Assembly: GCF_963676065.1 (NCBI RefSeq)
Contig: NZ_OY780933.1
Location: forward strand, 3,676,501-3,740,500
DNA length: 64,000 nucleotides
Origin: Maridesulfovibrio sp.
GTDB lineage: Bacteria; Desulfobacterota; Desulfovibrionia; Desulfovibrionales; Desulfovibrionaceae
Direction of reading: 5' to 3'
The notes under the pieces: model-generated
Databases searched by the model: none
Seen by the model: the letters and a program-made list of their open reading frames with translations, nothing else
Told to the model about the DNA's origin: nothing
Program-made: the position numbers and the translations under genes
Part shown: in pieces, positions 34,952-44,556 of the stretch
Layout of the letters: the number at the start of each line of letters is the position of its first letter
Numbering within the stretch: the stretch's first letter is position 1

Positions 34952-35455
34952 CTATTTTCCTGCGGGAACAAGCCTTTCGAGGACTTCATCATAAATCTGA
35001 CGAGGCACAAGACCTTTGATATCCCCGCCGTTCACGGCCACATCTTTGATGATGGTGGAACTGAGGTACATCCATTTGTAATCGGTCATCAGAAAGATAG
35101 TCTGGATATCATTATCAAGGCGGCGGTTCATAAGAGCCATCTGAAATTCGTATTCAAAATCAGAAACAGCACGCAGCCCGCGCATGATAACATTCGCCGG
35201 ACTCTGCTCCACATAATGAACCAGTAATCCATCAAAGGAATCAACCTCCACCTGCGGATGATGCGCGAAAATGCGCTCAGCCATATCGACCCTTTCTTCA
35301 AGGGAGAACTTGCAGTTCTTGGAGGTACTGCCCGCCACGGCTACAATTACTTTATGAAAGGTTTTGATCCCACGCATGACCAATGAGAAATGGCCACGGG
35401 TAAAAGGATCAAAAGTCCCGGGGAATACCGCTGTTACAGGCTTTACTTCTGCCAT
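34952..35455 (-). CDS. coaD: Pantetheine-phosphate adenylyltransferase
   Basis: A 167-residue nucleotidyltransferase with FPGTFDPFTRGHF (the HxGH-like start, here with a T) and a late WMYLSSTIIKDV motif. It transfers AMP to 4'-phosphopantetheine, the penultimate step of CoA synthesis. It overlaps the end of rsmD by 13 bp. Confidence 0.95.
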   Translation of the reverse strand: MAEVKPVTAVFPGTFDPFTRGHFSLVMRGIKTFHKVIVAVAGSTSKNCKFSLEERVDMAERIFAHHPQVEVDSFDGLLVHYVEQSPANVIMRGLRAVSDFEYEFQMALMNRRLDNDIQTIFLMTDYKWMYLSSTIIKDVAVNGGDIKGLVPRQIYDEVLERLVPAGK

Positions 35456-36003
35456 AATAAAATCCTTGTTTGACCGTAAAGTTTGTTGACCAGCAAATCG
35501 AGGCGATCAACCTGCTCTGACTGCGGAGGCTCAACCTTGTCCTCAACTTCAGCCAGCACAAAACCGTCCTCGGACAGCCAACCGTTTTCAAGAGCTGCCT
35601 CAAGAGCCTTGGGCAGCAGGTCATATCCGTACGGAGGGTCGATAAAAATGAGATCGTAAGGTTTTTCCGGTCTTTTCCCGAGCAGCTTAAACAAGTCTGT
35701 CTTGAAAACACGGTACTCTTTCGAAGAAACTCCCAAATCCTTAAGATTGGTGCCTATCAAAGATGCGGCGCGCCCGTTTTTCTCAACGAAAATGGCATAT
35801 TCCGCCCCTCGGCTAAGAGCCTCTATGGCCAGACTGCCGCTCCCGGCGAACATATCCGCCACGCGCAGTCCATCCCAATCGATCCCTCTCGATTCCAGCA
35901 TGGAGAAAATAGCCTGCCGGACCTTGGATGTCGCCGGGCGATAACCGGGACCGCTTGCGGTCTTGATTACCCGCCCACCATACTTGCCGCTGATAAGTCT
36001 CAT
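35443..36003 (-). CDS. rsmD: 16S rRNA (guanine966-N2)-methyltransferase
   Basis: A 186-residue class I SAM methyltransferase. The SAM motif is VADMFAGSGSLAIEALSRGA and the catalytic motif is DLIFIDPPYGYDL (DPPY). It methylates G966 of 16S rRNA. The gene order beta-CASP nuclease, rsmD, coaD, miaA fits the usual rsmD-coaD pairing. Confidence 0.95.
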   Translation of the reverse strand: MRLISGKYGGRVIKTASGPGYRPATSKVRQAIFSMLESRGIDWDGLRVADMFAGSGSLAIEALSRGAEYAIFVEKNGRAASLIGTNLKDLGVSSKEYRVFKTDLFKLLGKRPEKPYDLIFIDPPYGYDLLPKALEAALENGWLSEDGFVLAEVEDKVEPPQSEQVDRLDLLVNKLYGQTRILLWQK

Positions 36004-36006
36004 GTT

Positions 36007-37614
36007 TTAAAGTTCCGATATAAGTTCAACAATCTGGCGATTGATTTCAAGCAGTTTATCGCGCAATTCAGTCTGACTGAGAAATGGCTGCGCCTGCACT
36101 TTATCCAATCTGTTCCTGAATTCATCATACAACTTTTCAGAATCCTTGAGCAGGAATTCCCAGTCAATTTCAGGTTTGACAGGCTTGGATTTGACCACGG
36201 GATTCATCTCTCCACCAGGTACCAGCATAAGCTCTTCCCGGTAATCAGCGACATGCACCTTGTATCCGAGTTTCTGCTTGATCAGTCCGGCCAGAACTTT
36301 TTGACCTTTGGGTTCGCCGTGGGTCAATATGACTTTCATGGACGGGCTGTCAAAGTTTTTCAGCCAGTCAATCATTTCATCCTGCCCGGCATGTCCGGAA
36401 AAACCGTTGATAGTGAAAATCTTTGCCTCAACAGCCAGCTTTTCACCGAAAATAGTTATGTTGTCAGCGCCGTTGACCAGTCTTCGTCCCGGCGTACCGA
36501 CACCCTGATACCCCACAAAGACAACGCTGGAATCCTTACGCCAGATATTATGGCGCAGGTGATGTTTGATGCGTCCGGCGTTAGCCATGCCGCTGGCGGA
36601 AATGATAATTGCCGGCCCAGAGCTATTATTGATGGCCTGAGATTCCTCAGTTGTGAGGGTAAATTTCAAATTTGGCAATGAAAGAGGGTCATCGCCATTA
36701 TGCATCATCTCTTTGGTATCGAGATCAAAAAACTCGGGATGATTACGGAATATTTCCGTAGCCTTGATGGCAAGAGGGCTGTCCAGAAACACGGGCATAT
36801 CTTCAGGAAGCTTGCCTGCCTTATAAAGCCGGTGCAGAGTATAAATCATCTGCTGTGAACGCTCCACCGCAAATGCAGGGATAACAACACGCCCGCCACG
36901 TTCATAACTCCATGATATGGCTTCGGCCAATTCATCGAGACTGTTGGATGAATCCTTATGATTGCGATCGCCGTAGGTGGATTCCATAAGCAGGTAATCC
37001 GCCTTCTCGATTATGCTGGGATTGCGGACAATGAGCTGGTCCTTATGGCCGAGGTCACCGGAAAAAACAATTTTAGTAGTCTCTCCGCCTTCCTTGATCC
37101 ACAGCTCGATAAATGCAGAGCCGAGAATATGACCGGCATCCTTAAAGTTTACGGTCACACCTTCCGCGGGATCAAAGCTGGAGCCGTACTGCACAGTGCG
37201 CATAAGCGGAACGGTCTTTATGGCGTCTTCCTGCTCATAAATGGGTTTAATGGGGGGCAGCCCTTTGCGACGCCTTTTACGGTTGCCCCACTCCGCTTCC
37301 ATTTCCTGAATGTAAGCGCTGTCCAGCAGCATGATATCCAGAAGGTCGCGGGTAGGGGTAGTCATATAAATCGGGCCGTCGAAGCCTGCCCGCACTGCGG
37401 CCGGAAGCAGACCGGTATGGTCGATATGGGCGTGAGTAATCAGAATGAAATCAAGTTTTTTGGGATCATAATCAGCGATGCCCCGGTTACGCTTTTCAAT
37501 TTCAGCATTACCCTGATGAAGTCCGCAATCAACTGCGAATCTGACTGTATCGGTTTCGATTATATAGCAGGAACCGGTAACGGTCTTGGCTGCGCCCATA
37601 AAAGTTATCTTCAT
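36007..37614 (-). CDS. Beta-CASP metallo-beta-lactamase-fold RNA nuclease
   Basis: A 535-residue protein with the metal motif THAHIDHTGLLP (HxHxDH), SGDLGHKD, ESTYGDRNH and a C-terminal GFSGHAGQDEM motif (beta-CASP His). Proteins of this architecture act on RNA ends (CPSF/RNase J-like exo- or endonucleases). It is first of the operon that continues with rsmD 3 bp after it. The exact substrate is unknown. Confidence 0.9.
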   Translation of the reverse strand: MKITFMGAAKTVTGSCYIIETDTVRFAVDCGLHQGNAEIEKRNRGIADYDPKKLDFILITHAHIDHTGLLPAAVRAGFDGPIYMTTPTRDLLDIMLLDSAYIQEMEAEWGNRKRRRKGLPPIKPIYEQEDAIKTVPLMRTVQYGSSFDPAEGVTVNFKDAGHILGSAFIELWIKEGGETTKIVFSGDLGHKDQLIVRNPSIIEKADYLLMESTYGDRNHKDSSNSLDELAEAISWSYERGGRVVIPAFAVERSQQMIYTLHRLYKAGKLPEDMPVFLDSPLAIKATEIFRNHPEFFDLDTKEMMHNGDDPLSLPNLKFTLTTEESQAINNSSGPAIIISASGMANAGRIKHHLRHNIWRKDSSVVFVGYQGVGTPGRRLVNGADNITIFGEKLAVEAKIFTINGFSGHAGQDEMIDWLKNFDSPSMKVILTHGEPKGQKVLAGLIKQKLGYKVHVADYREELMLVPGGEMNPVVKSKPVKPEIDWEFLLKDSEKLYDEFRNRLDKVQAQPFLSQTELRDKLLEINRQIVELISEL

Positions 37615-37737
37615 TCTTCCTCCGGAATGTGAACTGGAAAATTTTGTACCTATGCTAGCAAAGTTTTTTTTGATAGTTCGGATGCAGAGTTACATGCACC
37701 AATATTCAGATTCAGGCAACAGCGCAGAGGTTAGAAA

Positions 37738-38625
37738 TTGCAACAGCATAATCAGAAAAGGGCCTATCTTTACGGTCTTTCCGCCGTATTCATCTGGTCT
37801 ACGGTGGCCTCGGCGTTCAAGATATCTCTAGGCTATATGGACCCGTTGCAACTGCTATTCTACGCAGTTGTTTTCTCTACGATATCTCTTTTCGCCATAT
37901 TAAAGATACAAAATAAAACCGCAGAGCTAACAAAGCTGGGCAAAAAAGAACTGATCAAATGCGCACTGCCCGGCATGCTTAATCCTTTTCTATATTACAT
38001 CGTTCTTTTTAAAGCTTACGACCTGCTTCCGGCACAAGAAGCGCAACCGCTTAATTATACATGGGCCATCACGCTTTCCCTGCTTTCCATTCCGCTGCTG
38101 GGCCAGAAGATGACCCTGCGTGAACTGCTGGCTATAATTACCAGTTATATCGGAGTGGTGATTATCTCCACGCACGGGAACCTGCTCAATATCCAATTCA
38201 GTGACGGTTACGGAGTGTTCTTGGCCCTCTTCAGCACAATAATCTGGTCTCTTTACTGGATAATCAACGCCAAAAGCAAAACAGATCCACTCATAGGCCT
38301 ATTTCTTAATTTTTGTCTCGGGCTTCCGTTAGTAACCGTGACGATGCTTATATTTTCCGGTCCTCCTCCACTTAATTTACCGGCGGTGCTCTCCGCTGCC
38401 TATGTGGGAATATTTGAAATGGGCATAACCTTCGCATTATGGTTAAACGCCCTTAAGCTGACCGAAAAAGCGTCCCGGGTCAGTAATCTTATTTTTCTTT
38501 CTCCCTTTCTTTCATTGATCCTGATCCACTTTATTCTGGGAGAAGAAATACTGCCTTCCACGCTCGTGGGCCTGCTGTTCATCGTGGGCGGAAACACCAT
38601 CCAGCAATTGGCAAAAAAAAATTAG
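37738..38625 (+). CDS. EamA/DMT-family transporter
   Basis: A 295-residue membrane protein with about ten helices in two EamA repeats (each near 140 residues): LYGLSAVFIWSTVASAFK at the start and GYGVFLALFSTIIWSLYWII mid-protein. DMT proteins export metabolites such as amino acids. The substrate is not evident. The start is a TTG with AGAGG 7 nt upstream. It diverges from the beta-CASP nuclease gene. Confidence 0.85.
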   Translation: MQQHNQKRAYLYGLSAVFIWSTVASAFKISLGYMDPLQLLFYAVVFSTISLFAILKIQNKTAELTKLGKKELIKCALPGMLNPFLYYIVLFKAYDLLPAQEAQPLNYTWAITLSLLSIPLLGQKMTLRELLAIITSYIGVVIISTHGNLLNIQFSDGYGVFLALFSTIIWSLYWIINAKSKTDPLIGLFLNFCLGLPLVTVTMLIFSGPPPLNLPAVLSAAYVGIFEMGITFALWLNALKLTEKASRVSNLIFLSPFLSLILIHFILGEEILPSTLVGLLFIVGGNTIQQLAKKN

Positions 38626-38639
38626 TCAGAAAAATATAT

Positions 38640-39116
38640 TTTAGATGTTGACGCATGGCTGAAGCGGAGTTATCTTTTAGTCAAGGCAGAGGAAGTTGTT
38701 CAAAATGCAACTTGTAACAAACCCTCAAGACGGGAGTGAAATCAATTTGATGTCACTTTCTCAAAGCGAGTCTCCAAGCGAGGCTCAATTCGAGGGGAGC
38801 CTACCGCGAGAGTTCTTTTAAGACCTCCTAAGGGCCCTGGAGAGATTGGAAACCGCCGGTTATTCCGGCAAATGCGACAACGGTCCCCCTCTTCTACGGC
38901 AAAACGGATTTATTGAAACTTTGTAACCAACCATCAAATCGGTTTAGACGCGTTTAAGAATAACTTCATAACAACCGCTAATCCTGGTTGATACGCGATT
39001 TTAGGTAAAACTGAAAGAAAACCGTTAACATGTGGTTAGGACACGGTACTAACTAATCTGTGAAACATGTATCATAACCCCCCGGGTGGAACGAATGTTC
39101 TACCCGGGGTTTTTTT
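38640..39116 (+). ncRNA. Candidate non-coding RNA with an orphan strong terminator
   Basis: Between the EamA gene and the next genes lie about 450 nt ending in an excellent terminator with no convincing gene before it. Local hairpins include AGTTG/CAACT near 38690-38710, a 9-bp stem near 38742-38762, AGGCTC/GAGCCT near 38783-38806, GCCGG/CCGGC near 38862-38878 and GTTAG/CTAAC near 39030-39050. A 38-codon ORF (38705-38821) continues in frame past its stop for 34 more codons, so a tiny or decayed gene is an alternative. No match to tmRNA, RNase P RNA, SRP RNA or 6S RNA could be seen. The 5' end is a guess. Confidence 0.35.
39080..39116 (+). terminator. Very strong rho-independent terminator
   Basis: A 13-bp stem (CCCCGGGTGGAAC / GTTCTACCCGGGG, one G-U pair), a 4-nt GAAT loop, and seven Ts. 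It is too far (about 450 bp) from the EamA gene stop to be an ordinary terminator for it, so it likely ends another transcript. Confidence 0.92.
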
Positions 39117-39253
39117 GTGCAAAAACATAGATACAACTATAAAACTATATAAAATAAATATTCCCAATGATACTGCAAGATATTACAAAGCCCCCCACTC
39201 AGCATAGTCATACACAAGTATATTGATTAAATTCATCTCTAAACAGGCTTAGT

Positions 39254-39537
39254 ATGTTTAATAAACTTTCTGCATCTTTTTTTGTAAGAAAAAAACGTTA
39301 TACTCGTTTCCGCCATTCTGTCGATTTTTATTTTTTAATGGTAATACAGGATGTGGTTCCAATATTGAATCCGGAATATTTGAGAAAGTAGATGCGCAGG
39401 ATTTCAGTAATGATAGCTGGCTTGATGCTTATGACAATTTCCAAGCGCATAGACATTTTTCAGCACCTATGTCACTATTATGTAGAGCCACAATAAATAT
39501 AACCATCAATTATTGTCTGTCATTTTCAATATTCTAG
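39254..39537 (+). pseudogene. Broken small lipoprotein gene (frameshifted)
   Basis: Frame 1 opens with ATG at 39254 (MFNKLSASFFVRKK, hydrophobic/basic) and stops at 39391. A shifted frame carries a lipobox-like NTGCGSNIESGIFEK, then FSNDSWLDAYDNF, and runs to a TAG at 39537. A frameshift, for example in the A7 run near 39286, would join a signal peptide to a lipoprotein. No full-length reading exists. It could be chance, and is given low confidence. Confidence 0.35.
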
Positions 39538-39555
39538 CTGGGGACAGTACTAAAC

Positions 39556-40335
39556 ATGCTCAAGCGTCTTTTTACCGCAACAAGCTGCATAGTAATTACC
39601 TTATCCACTCTATTTATCCTACGCAGTGTCGCCTTTGCAGACCACCTGACGGTTGGATACATAGAACTCCCACCTTATTACTATACAAACTCACAGCAAA
39701 AACCAGAAGGCTTTCTTCTAAATCTTACCCAAAGGATCATGAATAAAGCTGGATGTGACTGCAGCTATGTAAGCATGCCCTCCAAACGGATACTGCATAC
39801 CCTGAAAAAAAAGAGGGCTTTCGCATCCATAGGATGGTTTAAAACTCCTCAACGAGAAAAATACGCTAAATTTTCGCTATCTATTTATGAGAATAAACCT
39901 ATTGTTGTGCTTTTAAGACAGGAAGATCACGAGGCATTTGCAAAATACAGCACACTGGAAAAACTTTTAAAGGAGAATAAATTCAAGACAGGGCTTATCG
40001 CAGGGCATTCCATGGGAGGATATATTGATTATCTTCTGAAAAAATACTCCCGAGCAGTCCATCTCTTATCAGGAACAACCGAACAACTTGTCAAAATGCT
40101 GCATGACGGACACATTGATTTTTGTCTTCTGGCACCAGTTGAAATTGCTAAAATAATTAAAAAATCATCTTACAAAGAAGATGATTTCTACTTCATGTCT
40201 ATGAAAGACATAATAAAAGGTAACACACGCCATTTGATCTTTTCCAAAGATGTTTCAAACGACACTATCAGCAAAATCAACGCAGCTATCACTGAAATTA
40301 AATACGAAACAAAACTTAGCAGGTATGCAGAGTAA
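39556..40335 (+). CDS. Periplasmic solute-binding protein, family 3-like
   Basis: A 259-residue protein with a signal peptide (VITLSTLFILRSVAFA) and an SBP_bac_3-like fold: LTVGYIELPPYYYTN, EGFLLNLTQRIMNKAG and GLIAGHSMGGYIDYLL. Such solitary proteins are frequent in this group and feed ABC systems or sensors. No transporter is adjacent. The AT content is higher than that of its neighbours. Confidence 0.75.
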   Translation: MLKRLFTATSCIVITLSTLFILRSVAFADHLTVGYIELPPYYYTNSQQKPEGFLLNLTQRIMNKAGCDCSYVSMPSKRILHTLKKKRAFASIGWFKTPQREKYAKFSLSIYENKPIVVLLRQEDHEAFAKYSTLEKLLKENKFKTGLIAGHSMGGYIDYLLKKYSRAVHLLSGTTEQLVKMLHDGHIDFCLLAPVEIAKIIKKSSYKEDDFYFMSMKDIIKGNTRHLIFSKDVSNDTISKINAAITEIKYETKLSRYAE

Positions 40336-40411
40336 CAGATCAGCTTATCTGGAGGGAATTTAACAGGGCGTGGCTTAAAAATACATATAAGCAGAAAAAT
40401 TCATCAATATC

Positions 40412-41278
40412 TTACCGCCGTTTCTTCGGCATGGCAGCAGTACAGACCCAATCGAGCACCAAGGGCGGATTCACATTGTAATTAAGGGATTCCTGCGCCT
40501 TTCCAAGCACAAGATCAAGCCTGCGCAAACCTTTAGGATCGAACATGCCGGAAAGCGCATTGGCTGCGGAAGTGGACTTAGGATTAATAAGCGCATTTTT
40601 AAGTTCCCGCTGACAGCCCATGACCACCTGCAACCCCATTTCCTTATCAAGGGCCCCTTTGGCGGAAGTCCGCGCAAACCACCCCTGACCTGAACGCCAG
40701 AAAGTGAGCATGGCATTTACCCATTCAGCTACTTCAGGAGAATTCTGCCGGTCGGTGGGCCATGCAAGAGTGATCACCCAACTGCGTGAAACAAGGGTTT
40801 CGAGCAACCGCTCACGCTGAGGTGCAGTAAGAACAAAGACATTACCCGGACGAGGTTCTTCAAGTGTTTTGAGAAGCGCATTGGCAGAGTTGCCGTTCAG
40901 GTGCTGGGCTTCACGAACTACGGTTACGCGGGTTCCGCCGCCATGAGGAGGCTGCCCCCAGACCGGAAGTAATTCACGAATGGAATCCACGGAAATATCC
41001 TGCTTAAGCCCGGTTCCGCTATCATTTTCTTCACGATCAATGAGCAGGAAATCGTTAAAGGCATTATCCGCTATCTGCTGGCAGGACTGACAGGTTCCGC
41101 AAGGTTCCTGACCTTTCTCGCAGTTTAGCACGCAAGCCCAGTAACGGGCCATATCCATTCGTTCGTCTGCGCTACCGCCCTCGATCAACAGGCATTGCGG
41201 AGGCTTGGCCGCCAATTTGGCAAGCCGGGGCAGAACCAGATTCTGTCTGGAAGCAGTTTCTTGAATAGATGTGAACAT
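40412..41278 (-). CDS. holB: DNA polymerase III delta' subunit-like protein
   Basis: A 288-residue clamp-loader subunit. It shows a four-cysteine zinc site (CVLNCEKGQEPCGTCQSCQQ), a sensor-type SANALLKTLEEP motif and the tail expected of HolB. The Walker A loop is degenerate (EGGSADERMDMA), as in many delta' subunits, which do not hydrolyse ATP. It is separated from purA by a repeat-rich gap. Confidence 0.88.
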   Translation of the reverse strand: MFTSIQETASRQNLVLPRLAKLAAKPPQCLLIEGGSADERMDMARYWACVLNCEKGQEPCGTCQSCQQIADNAFNDFLLIDREENDSGTGLKQDISVDSIRELLPVWGQPPHGGGTRVTVVREAQHLNGNSANALLKTLEEPRPGNVFVLTAPQRERLLETLVSRSWVITLAWPTDRQNSPEVAEWVNAMLTFWRSGQGWFARTSAKGALDKEMGLQVVMGCQRELKNALINPKSTSAANALSGMFDPKGLRRLDLVLGKAQESLNYNVNPPLVLDWVCTAAMPKKRR

Positions 41279-41280
41279 AA

Positions 41281-41545
41281 ATGCCTCCGGCGGCTCTAAG
41301 ATGGTCAGCGAAACTTTTTCTAAAAAGATTCTCTGAACTCTTCAAAAACTTTTAATAAGCTTCGCGCCTCTTACTCAAAAAACGCACGAGCTAAAAAAGC
41401 CAAATCCCACGCAAAATTATACGTGGGAAAGAAATATCAAAAAATATAAACTCAGACTACTCCCCTGCGACAAAGCCTACTAAAAGGTTTTGAAGGGGAT
41501 GGGGTCTAAGGAAGGGGAAACTCTTGCAAGAGAATCCCCTCCCTC
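41281..41545. repeat. REP-like intergenic repeat between purA and holB
   Basis: A CCTCCGGCGGCTCTAAG block is followed by a stretch of near-repeats rich in CTTTTT and AAAAACTTTT. A 3' element contains GGGGAAACTCTTGCAAGAG plus TCCCC, which can fold. The same element recurs near 46317-46370. Such mosaics are common between genes in this group; no gene is present. Confidence 0.6.
41405..41428 (-). terminator. Probable terminator of purA
   Basis: A 7-bp stem (TCCCACG / CGTGGGA) with a 10-nt loop. The minus-strand tail has TTTGGCTTTTTTAG, so it could end the purA transcript. Confidence 0.55.
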
Positions 41546-41563
41546 AGCCGCCTAACGTATCAA

Positions 41564-42844
41564 TTATCTTACAATAGTCTGAGCGCGGTCAGGACCGACG
41601 GAGACTATGCCGACTTTAACGCCGGAAAGTTCTTCAATGCGAGATATGTAGTTACGTGCTGCTTCGGGCAATTCATCGTAAGATGATGCTTTGGTGATGT
41701 CTTCATCCCAGCCGGGCATGGATTCATATACGGGTTTAACATAAGCCATACCGTTCTGTTCCTGCGGGGGATAATCTACTTTTTCACCACGATACTCGTA
41801 AGCAACGCAGATTTTAATTTCTTTAAGACCGGAAAGAACATCCAGCTTGGTCAGGGCAAACTCAGTGAGATCACAGAGCCTTGCAGTTTCGCGCAGGACA
41901 ACCATATCAAGCCATCCGCAACGGCGCTTACGACCAGTGGTTGCACCAAATTCATGACCGTTCTTCTGCAGAGTATCGCCAACTTCGTCAAAAAGCTCAG
42001 TGGCAAAAGGACCGGCACCTACACGTGTGGTGTAAGCTTTACAGATACCGATGATACGTTCCAGCTGACGGGGACCGCAGCCTGAACCGGCAGCGGCGTT
42101 ACCGGCAACAACATTAGAAGAGGTAACAAACGGATAAGTTCCGTGATCGATATCAAGATGCACGCCCTGCGCACCTTCAAAAAGAACCATTCTTCCAGCC
42201 TTGGTTTCCTCCTGAATTATGGATGAAACATCGGCAAGATATGGAACAACCCTTTCAGCGATGGGCAAAATTTCCTGAAAAACCTTTTCGGCATCAAGCG
42301 GTTCTACATCGAAAAGTTTTTCAAAAAGGACATTCTTTTCCTGAAGACCGGCCACAATTTTCTTGCGCAGCAATTCAGGATCAGCGAGATCCGCAGCACG
42401 GATACCGCAGCGGTTCATTTTATCTTCGTAGCAGGGGCCGATTCCGCGACCGGTAGTACCGATTTTGTTATCAGCGGACTTAAGAGATTCACGACAGTTA
42501 TCCATTAACTTATGGTAAGGCATGATGATCTGGGTCTTTTTGCTGATCATCAGTCTCTCCGGTGAAACCTCTACACCCTTTTCGGCAAGTCCATCAATCT
42601 CCTTGAGAAAAACCTCGGGGTCGAGTACTACCCCGTTACCGATAAGGCACTTTTTACCCTTATGGAGAACCCCGGACGGGATGAGATGCAGGATACACTG
42701 CTCTCCTTCCACAACAAGTGTGTGACCTGCGTTGTTTCCACCTTGGAAACGTACAATCGCACCTGCTTGTTCGGCGAGCATATCAACGATTTTGCCCTTG
42801 CCTTCGTCCCCCCACTGGGTTCCCACGATTACGGTATTAGCCAT
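41564..42844 (-). CDS. purA: Adenylosuccinate synthetase
   Basis: A 426-residue enzyme with the P-loop [16 protein letters not shown] and NNAGHTLV, and the conserved C-terminal stretch ending near [13 protein letters not shown]. It uses GTP to couple IMP and aspartate, the first step from IMP to AMP. ATG at 42844 with AAGGAG 10 nt upstream; the extra 11 codons from 42877 are not the usual start. Confidence 0.97.
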   Translation of the reverse strand: MANTVIVGTQWGDEGKGKIVDMLAEQAGAIVRFQGGNNAGHTLVVEGEQCILHLIPSGVLHKGKKCLIGNGVVLDPEVFLKEIDGLAEKGVEVSPERLMISKKTQIIMPYHKLMDNCRESLKSADNKIGTTGRGIGPCYEDKMNRCGIRAADLADPELLRKKIVAGLQEKNVLFEKLFDVEPLDAEKVFQEILPIAERVVPYLADVSSIIQEETKAGRMVLFEGAQGVHLDIDHGTYPFVTSSNVVAGNAAAGSGCGPRQLERIIGICKAYTTRVGAGPFATELFDEVGDTLQKNGHEFGATTGRKRRCGWLDMVVLRETARLCDLTEFALTKLDVLSGLKEIKICVAYEYRGEKVDYPPQEQNGMAYVKPVYESMPGWDEDITKASSYDELPEAARNYISRIEELSGVKVGIVSVGPDRAQTIVR

Positions 42845-42947
42845 TACTAATGTGCTCCTTCTACAGTATTTCCGCATACCTTGATGTAAGGCATGGAATT
42901 CTTGCTGTAATTTGATTACTTGATTGCGGCACTGCGTCTGACGTATA

Positions 42948-42975
42948 TTGACAGGAACGAGCCTGTCGCTAAATA
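42948..42975 (+). promoter_or_regulatory. Sigma-70-like promoter with operator-like repeat
   Basis: TTGACA (42948-42953), 16 nt, TAAATA (42970-42975). The spacer carries an inverted repeat GACAGG-AACGAG-CCTGTC (42950-42967). It points to the MltF-like gene at 43075 and lies upstream of purA on the other strand. Confidence 0.45.
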
Positions 42976-43074
42976 AAAAATCCGTAAGAGCCGCTCAAGA
43001 AGGTCCGCTAAGCTGCTGCCAAAAAACTTCCATGAAGAAGATGAGACAGCAATAAGCACGGCAGACGGGTTTTA

Positions 43075-44556
43075 ATGCGTAAAAAATCTTTCGGGGAAAT
43101 GTCAATACATCAAAGTAAATTAAATCGCCCAAAAACGGGAATTTTGACACTTTTTTCACAACATATTTTCAATATTGTTGTGTACTTGGCGTTATTCTCT
43201 TTTTTTTATTACATTTATTCAGTAAAACACGACATTCCTCTGCCCAACACAATCAGAGTCGCCGCTGTCAATATTGAAAGGGTATTCCCGAAGCTTTCTC
43301 CTTGGGGACCGGGATTTGACCGGGAACTGTTAGACCAATTCATAAAATATGCCGGAACCAAACTCGAAATAAAAGCCTACCCCACCCATGATAAGGCATT
43401 CCAGGCACTGGTAAAGGGCAAGGCCGATATTATGATGGCAACCGGCTATAACCCTGACCTCACGTCTACATCCACTCCGCTGAAGAAAGGACCGGTCTAT
43501 GAAAAAAATCCGGCCTCAATGCTGCATCATATTCTCAGATTTGAGCTACGCACCCCTTTTGAACTCTGCGATCAGGAAGTCTTTATACCGGACCACTCGG
43601 GTTTGAAAAAAACCTTCAAAGAGCTGAGTGAACAGTTGGACTGTAAACCGACTGTCGTCATCGGCGAAGATTCATCGCATTTATCCCCTCTTCTAAAATA
43701 CAATGAAGATAAAAGCATGCGCTTTCACTTAGTGGAAACCGGTGCCTTAACTCCCATCCGGCCTTTCCTGCATAAACTCAGGATAACCGACGAGTTCGGG
43801 AAAGATCTGGAGTACAGATGGTATCTGCGAGAAGACGTTTACGGGCTTGATCAGAAGGTTCAGGATTACTGGCGGCTGGTGCAATCAAACGGCACGCTGA
43901 GCAATTTACGGGAAAAATATTTCGGATTCATCCCCGAAGAAACCGATTTTTACGATCTTTATTCCCTGCGCAAAGATATCCGTGAAAGATTACCACTCTA
44001 CCGGAATTATATAATAAAGGCCGCGAAAAAATACGGCATTGATCCGCTACTGCTAGCCGCTGTAATGTATCAGGAATCGCGGTTCGATCCTTTGGCGCGC
44101 AGTAAAACAGGAGTACGCGGACTGATGCAGCTAACCAATGATACTGCTCAACTTCTGGGACTGACCAGCAGGCTGGACCCACAGCAGGCCATCTATGGCG
44201 GAGCGCGCTACCTGAAATTTCTCTGGACTAAAATCGGAAAACGGGACGTTCACGGCTGGGACCGCTGGTTTTTCACCCTTGCGGCTTACAATCAGGGATT
44301 AGGGCATGTTTTCGACGCCATCGATATCGCTAAATATACCAACAAAGACCCGGGGACATGGCGTTCACTTAAGCTGGTGTTCCCCCTGCTTACCCGAGCC
44401 AAATACCATTCAAAAACAAAACACGGCTACACACGCGGGTATGAAGCCGTGGATTATGTCGATCACGTTCGCTACTATTTTTACATCATGAACGGACTAG
44501 CTATCCTTCCGGGGCTTGAGGCGAATGACCTTGCTCCCCTTGCTGCCGCCCGCTGA
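43075..44556 (+). CDS. mltF: MltF-like lytic transglycosylase
   Basis: A 493-residue envelope protein with an N-terminal membrane anchor (residues 25-48), a solute-binding-protein-like domain (about 58-285) and an SLT domain (about 320-480). The catalytic Glu is in MYQESRFDPLARSKTGVRGL. Later AAYNQG and Y motifs are intact. MltF-type enzymes cleave the glycan strand with anhydro-ring formation. The 3' 60 bp overlap the convergent gene at 44497. A modest Shine-Dalgarno makes the start uncertain. Confidence 0.88.
   Translation: MRKKSFGEMSIHQSKLNRPKTGILTLFSQHIFNIVVYLALFSFFYYIYSVKHDIPLPNTIRVAAVNIERVFPKLSPWGPGFDRELLDQFIKYAGTKLEIKAYPTHDKAFQALVKGKADIMMATGYNPDLTSTSTPLKKGPVYEKNPASMLHHILRFELRTPFELCDQEVFIPDHSGLKKTFKELSEQLDCKPTVVIGEDSSHLSPLLKYNEDKSMRFHLVETGALTPIRPFLHKLRITDEFGKDLEYRWYLREDVYGLDQKVQDYWRLVQSNGTLSNLREKYFGFIPEETDFYDLYSLRKDIRERLPLYRNYIIKAAKKYGIDPLLLAAVMYQESRFDPLARSKTGVRGLMQLTNDTAQLLGLTSRLDPQQAIYGGARYLKFLWTKIGKRDVHGWDRWFFTLAAYNQGLGHVFDAIDIAKYTNKDPGTWRSLKLVFPLLTRAKYHSKTKHGYTRGYEAVDYVDHVRYYFYIMNGLAILPGLEANDLAPLAAAR

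Noticed and set aside
38705-38926. A 38-codon ORF with an in-frame 34-codon continuation after the stop
   Set aside because: One stop within 72 open codons is expected by chance and there is only a weak Shine-Dalgarno. It is kept as an alternative under the orphan-terminator finding, not as a gene.
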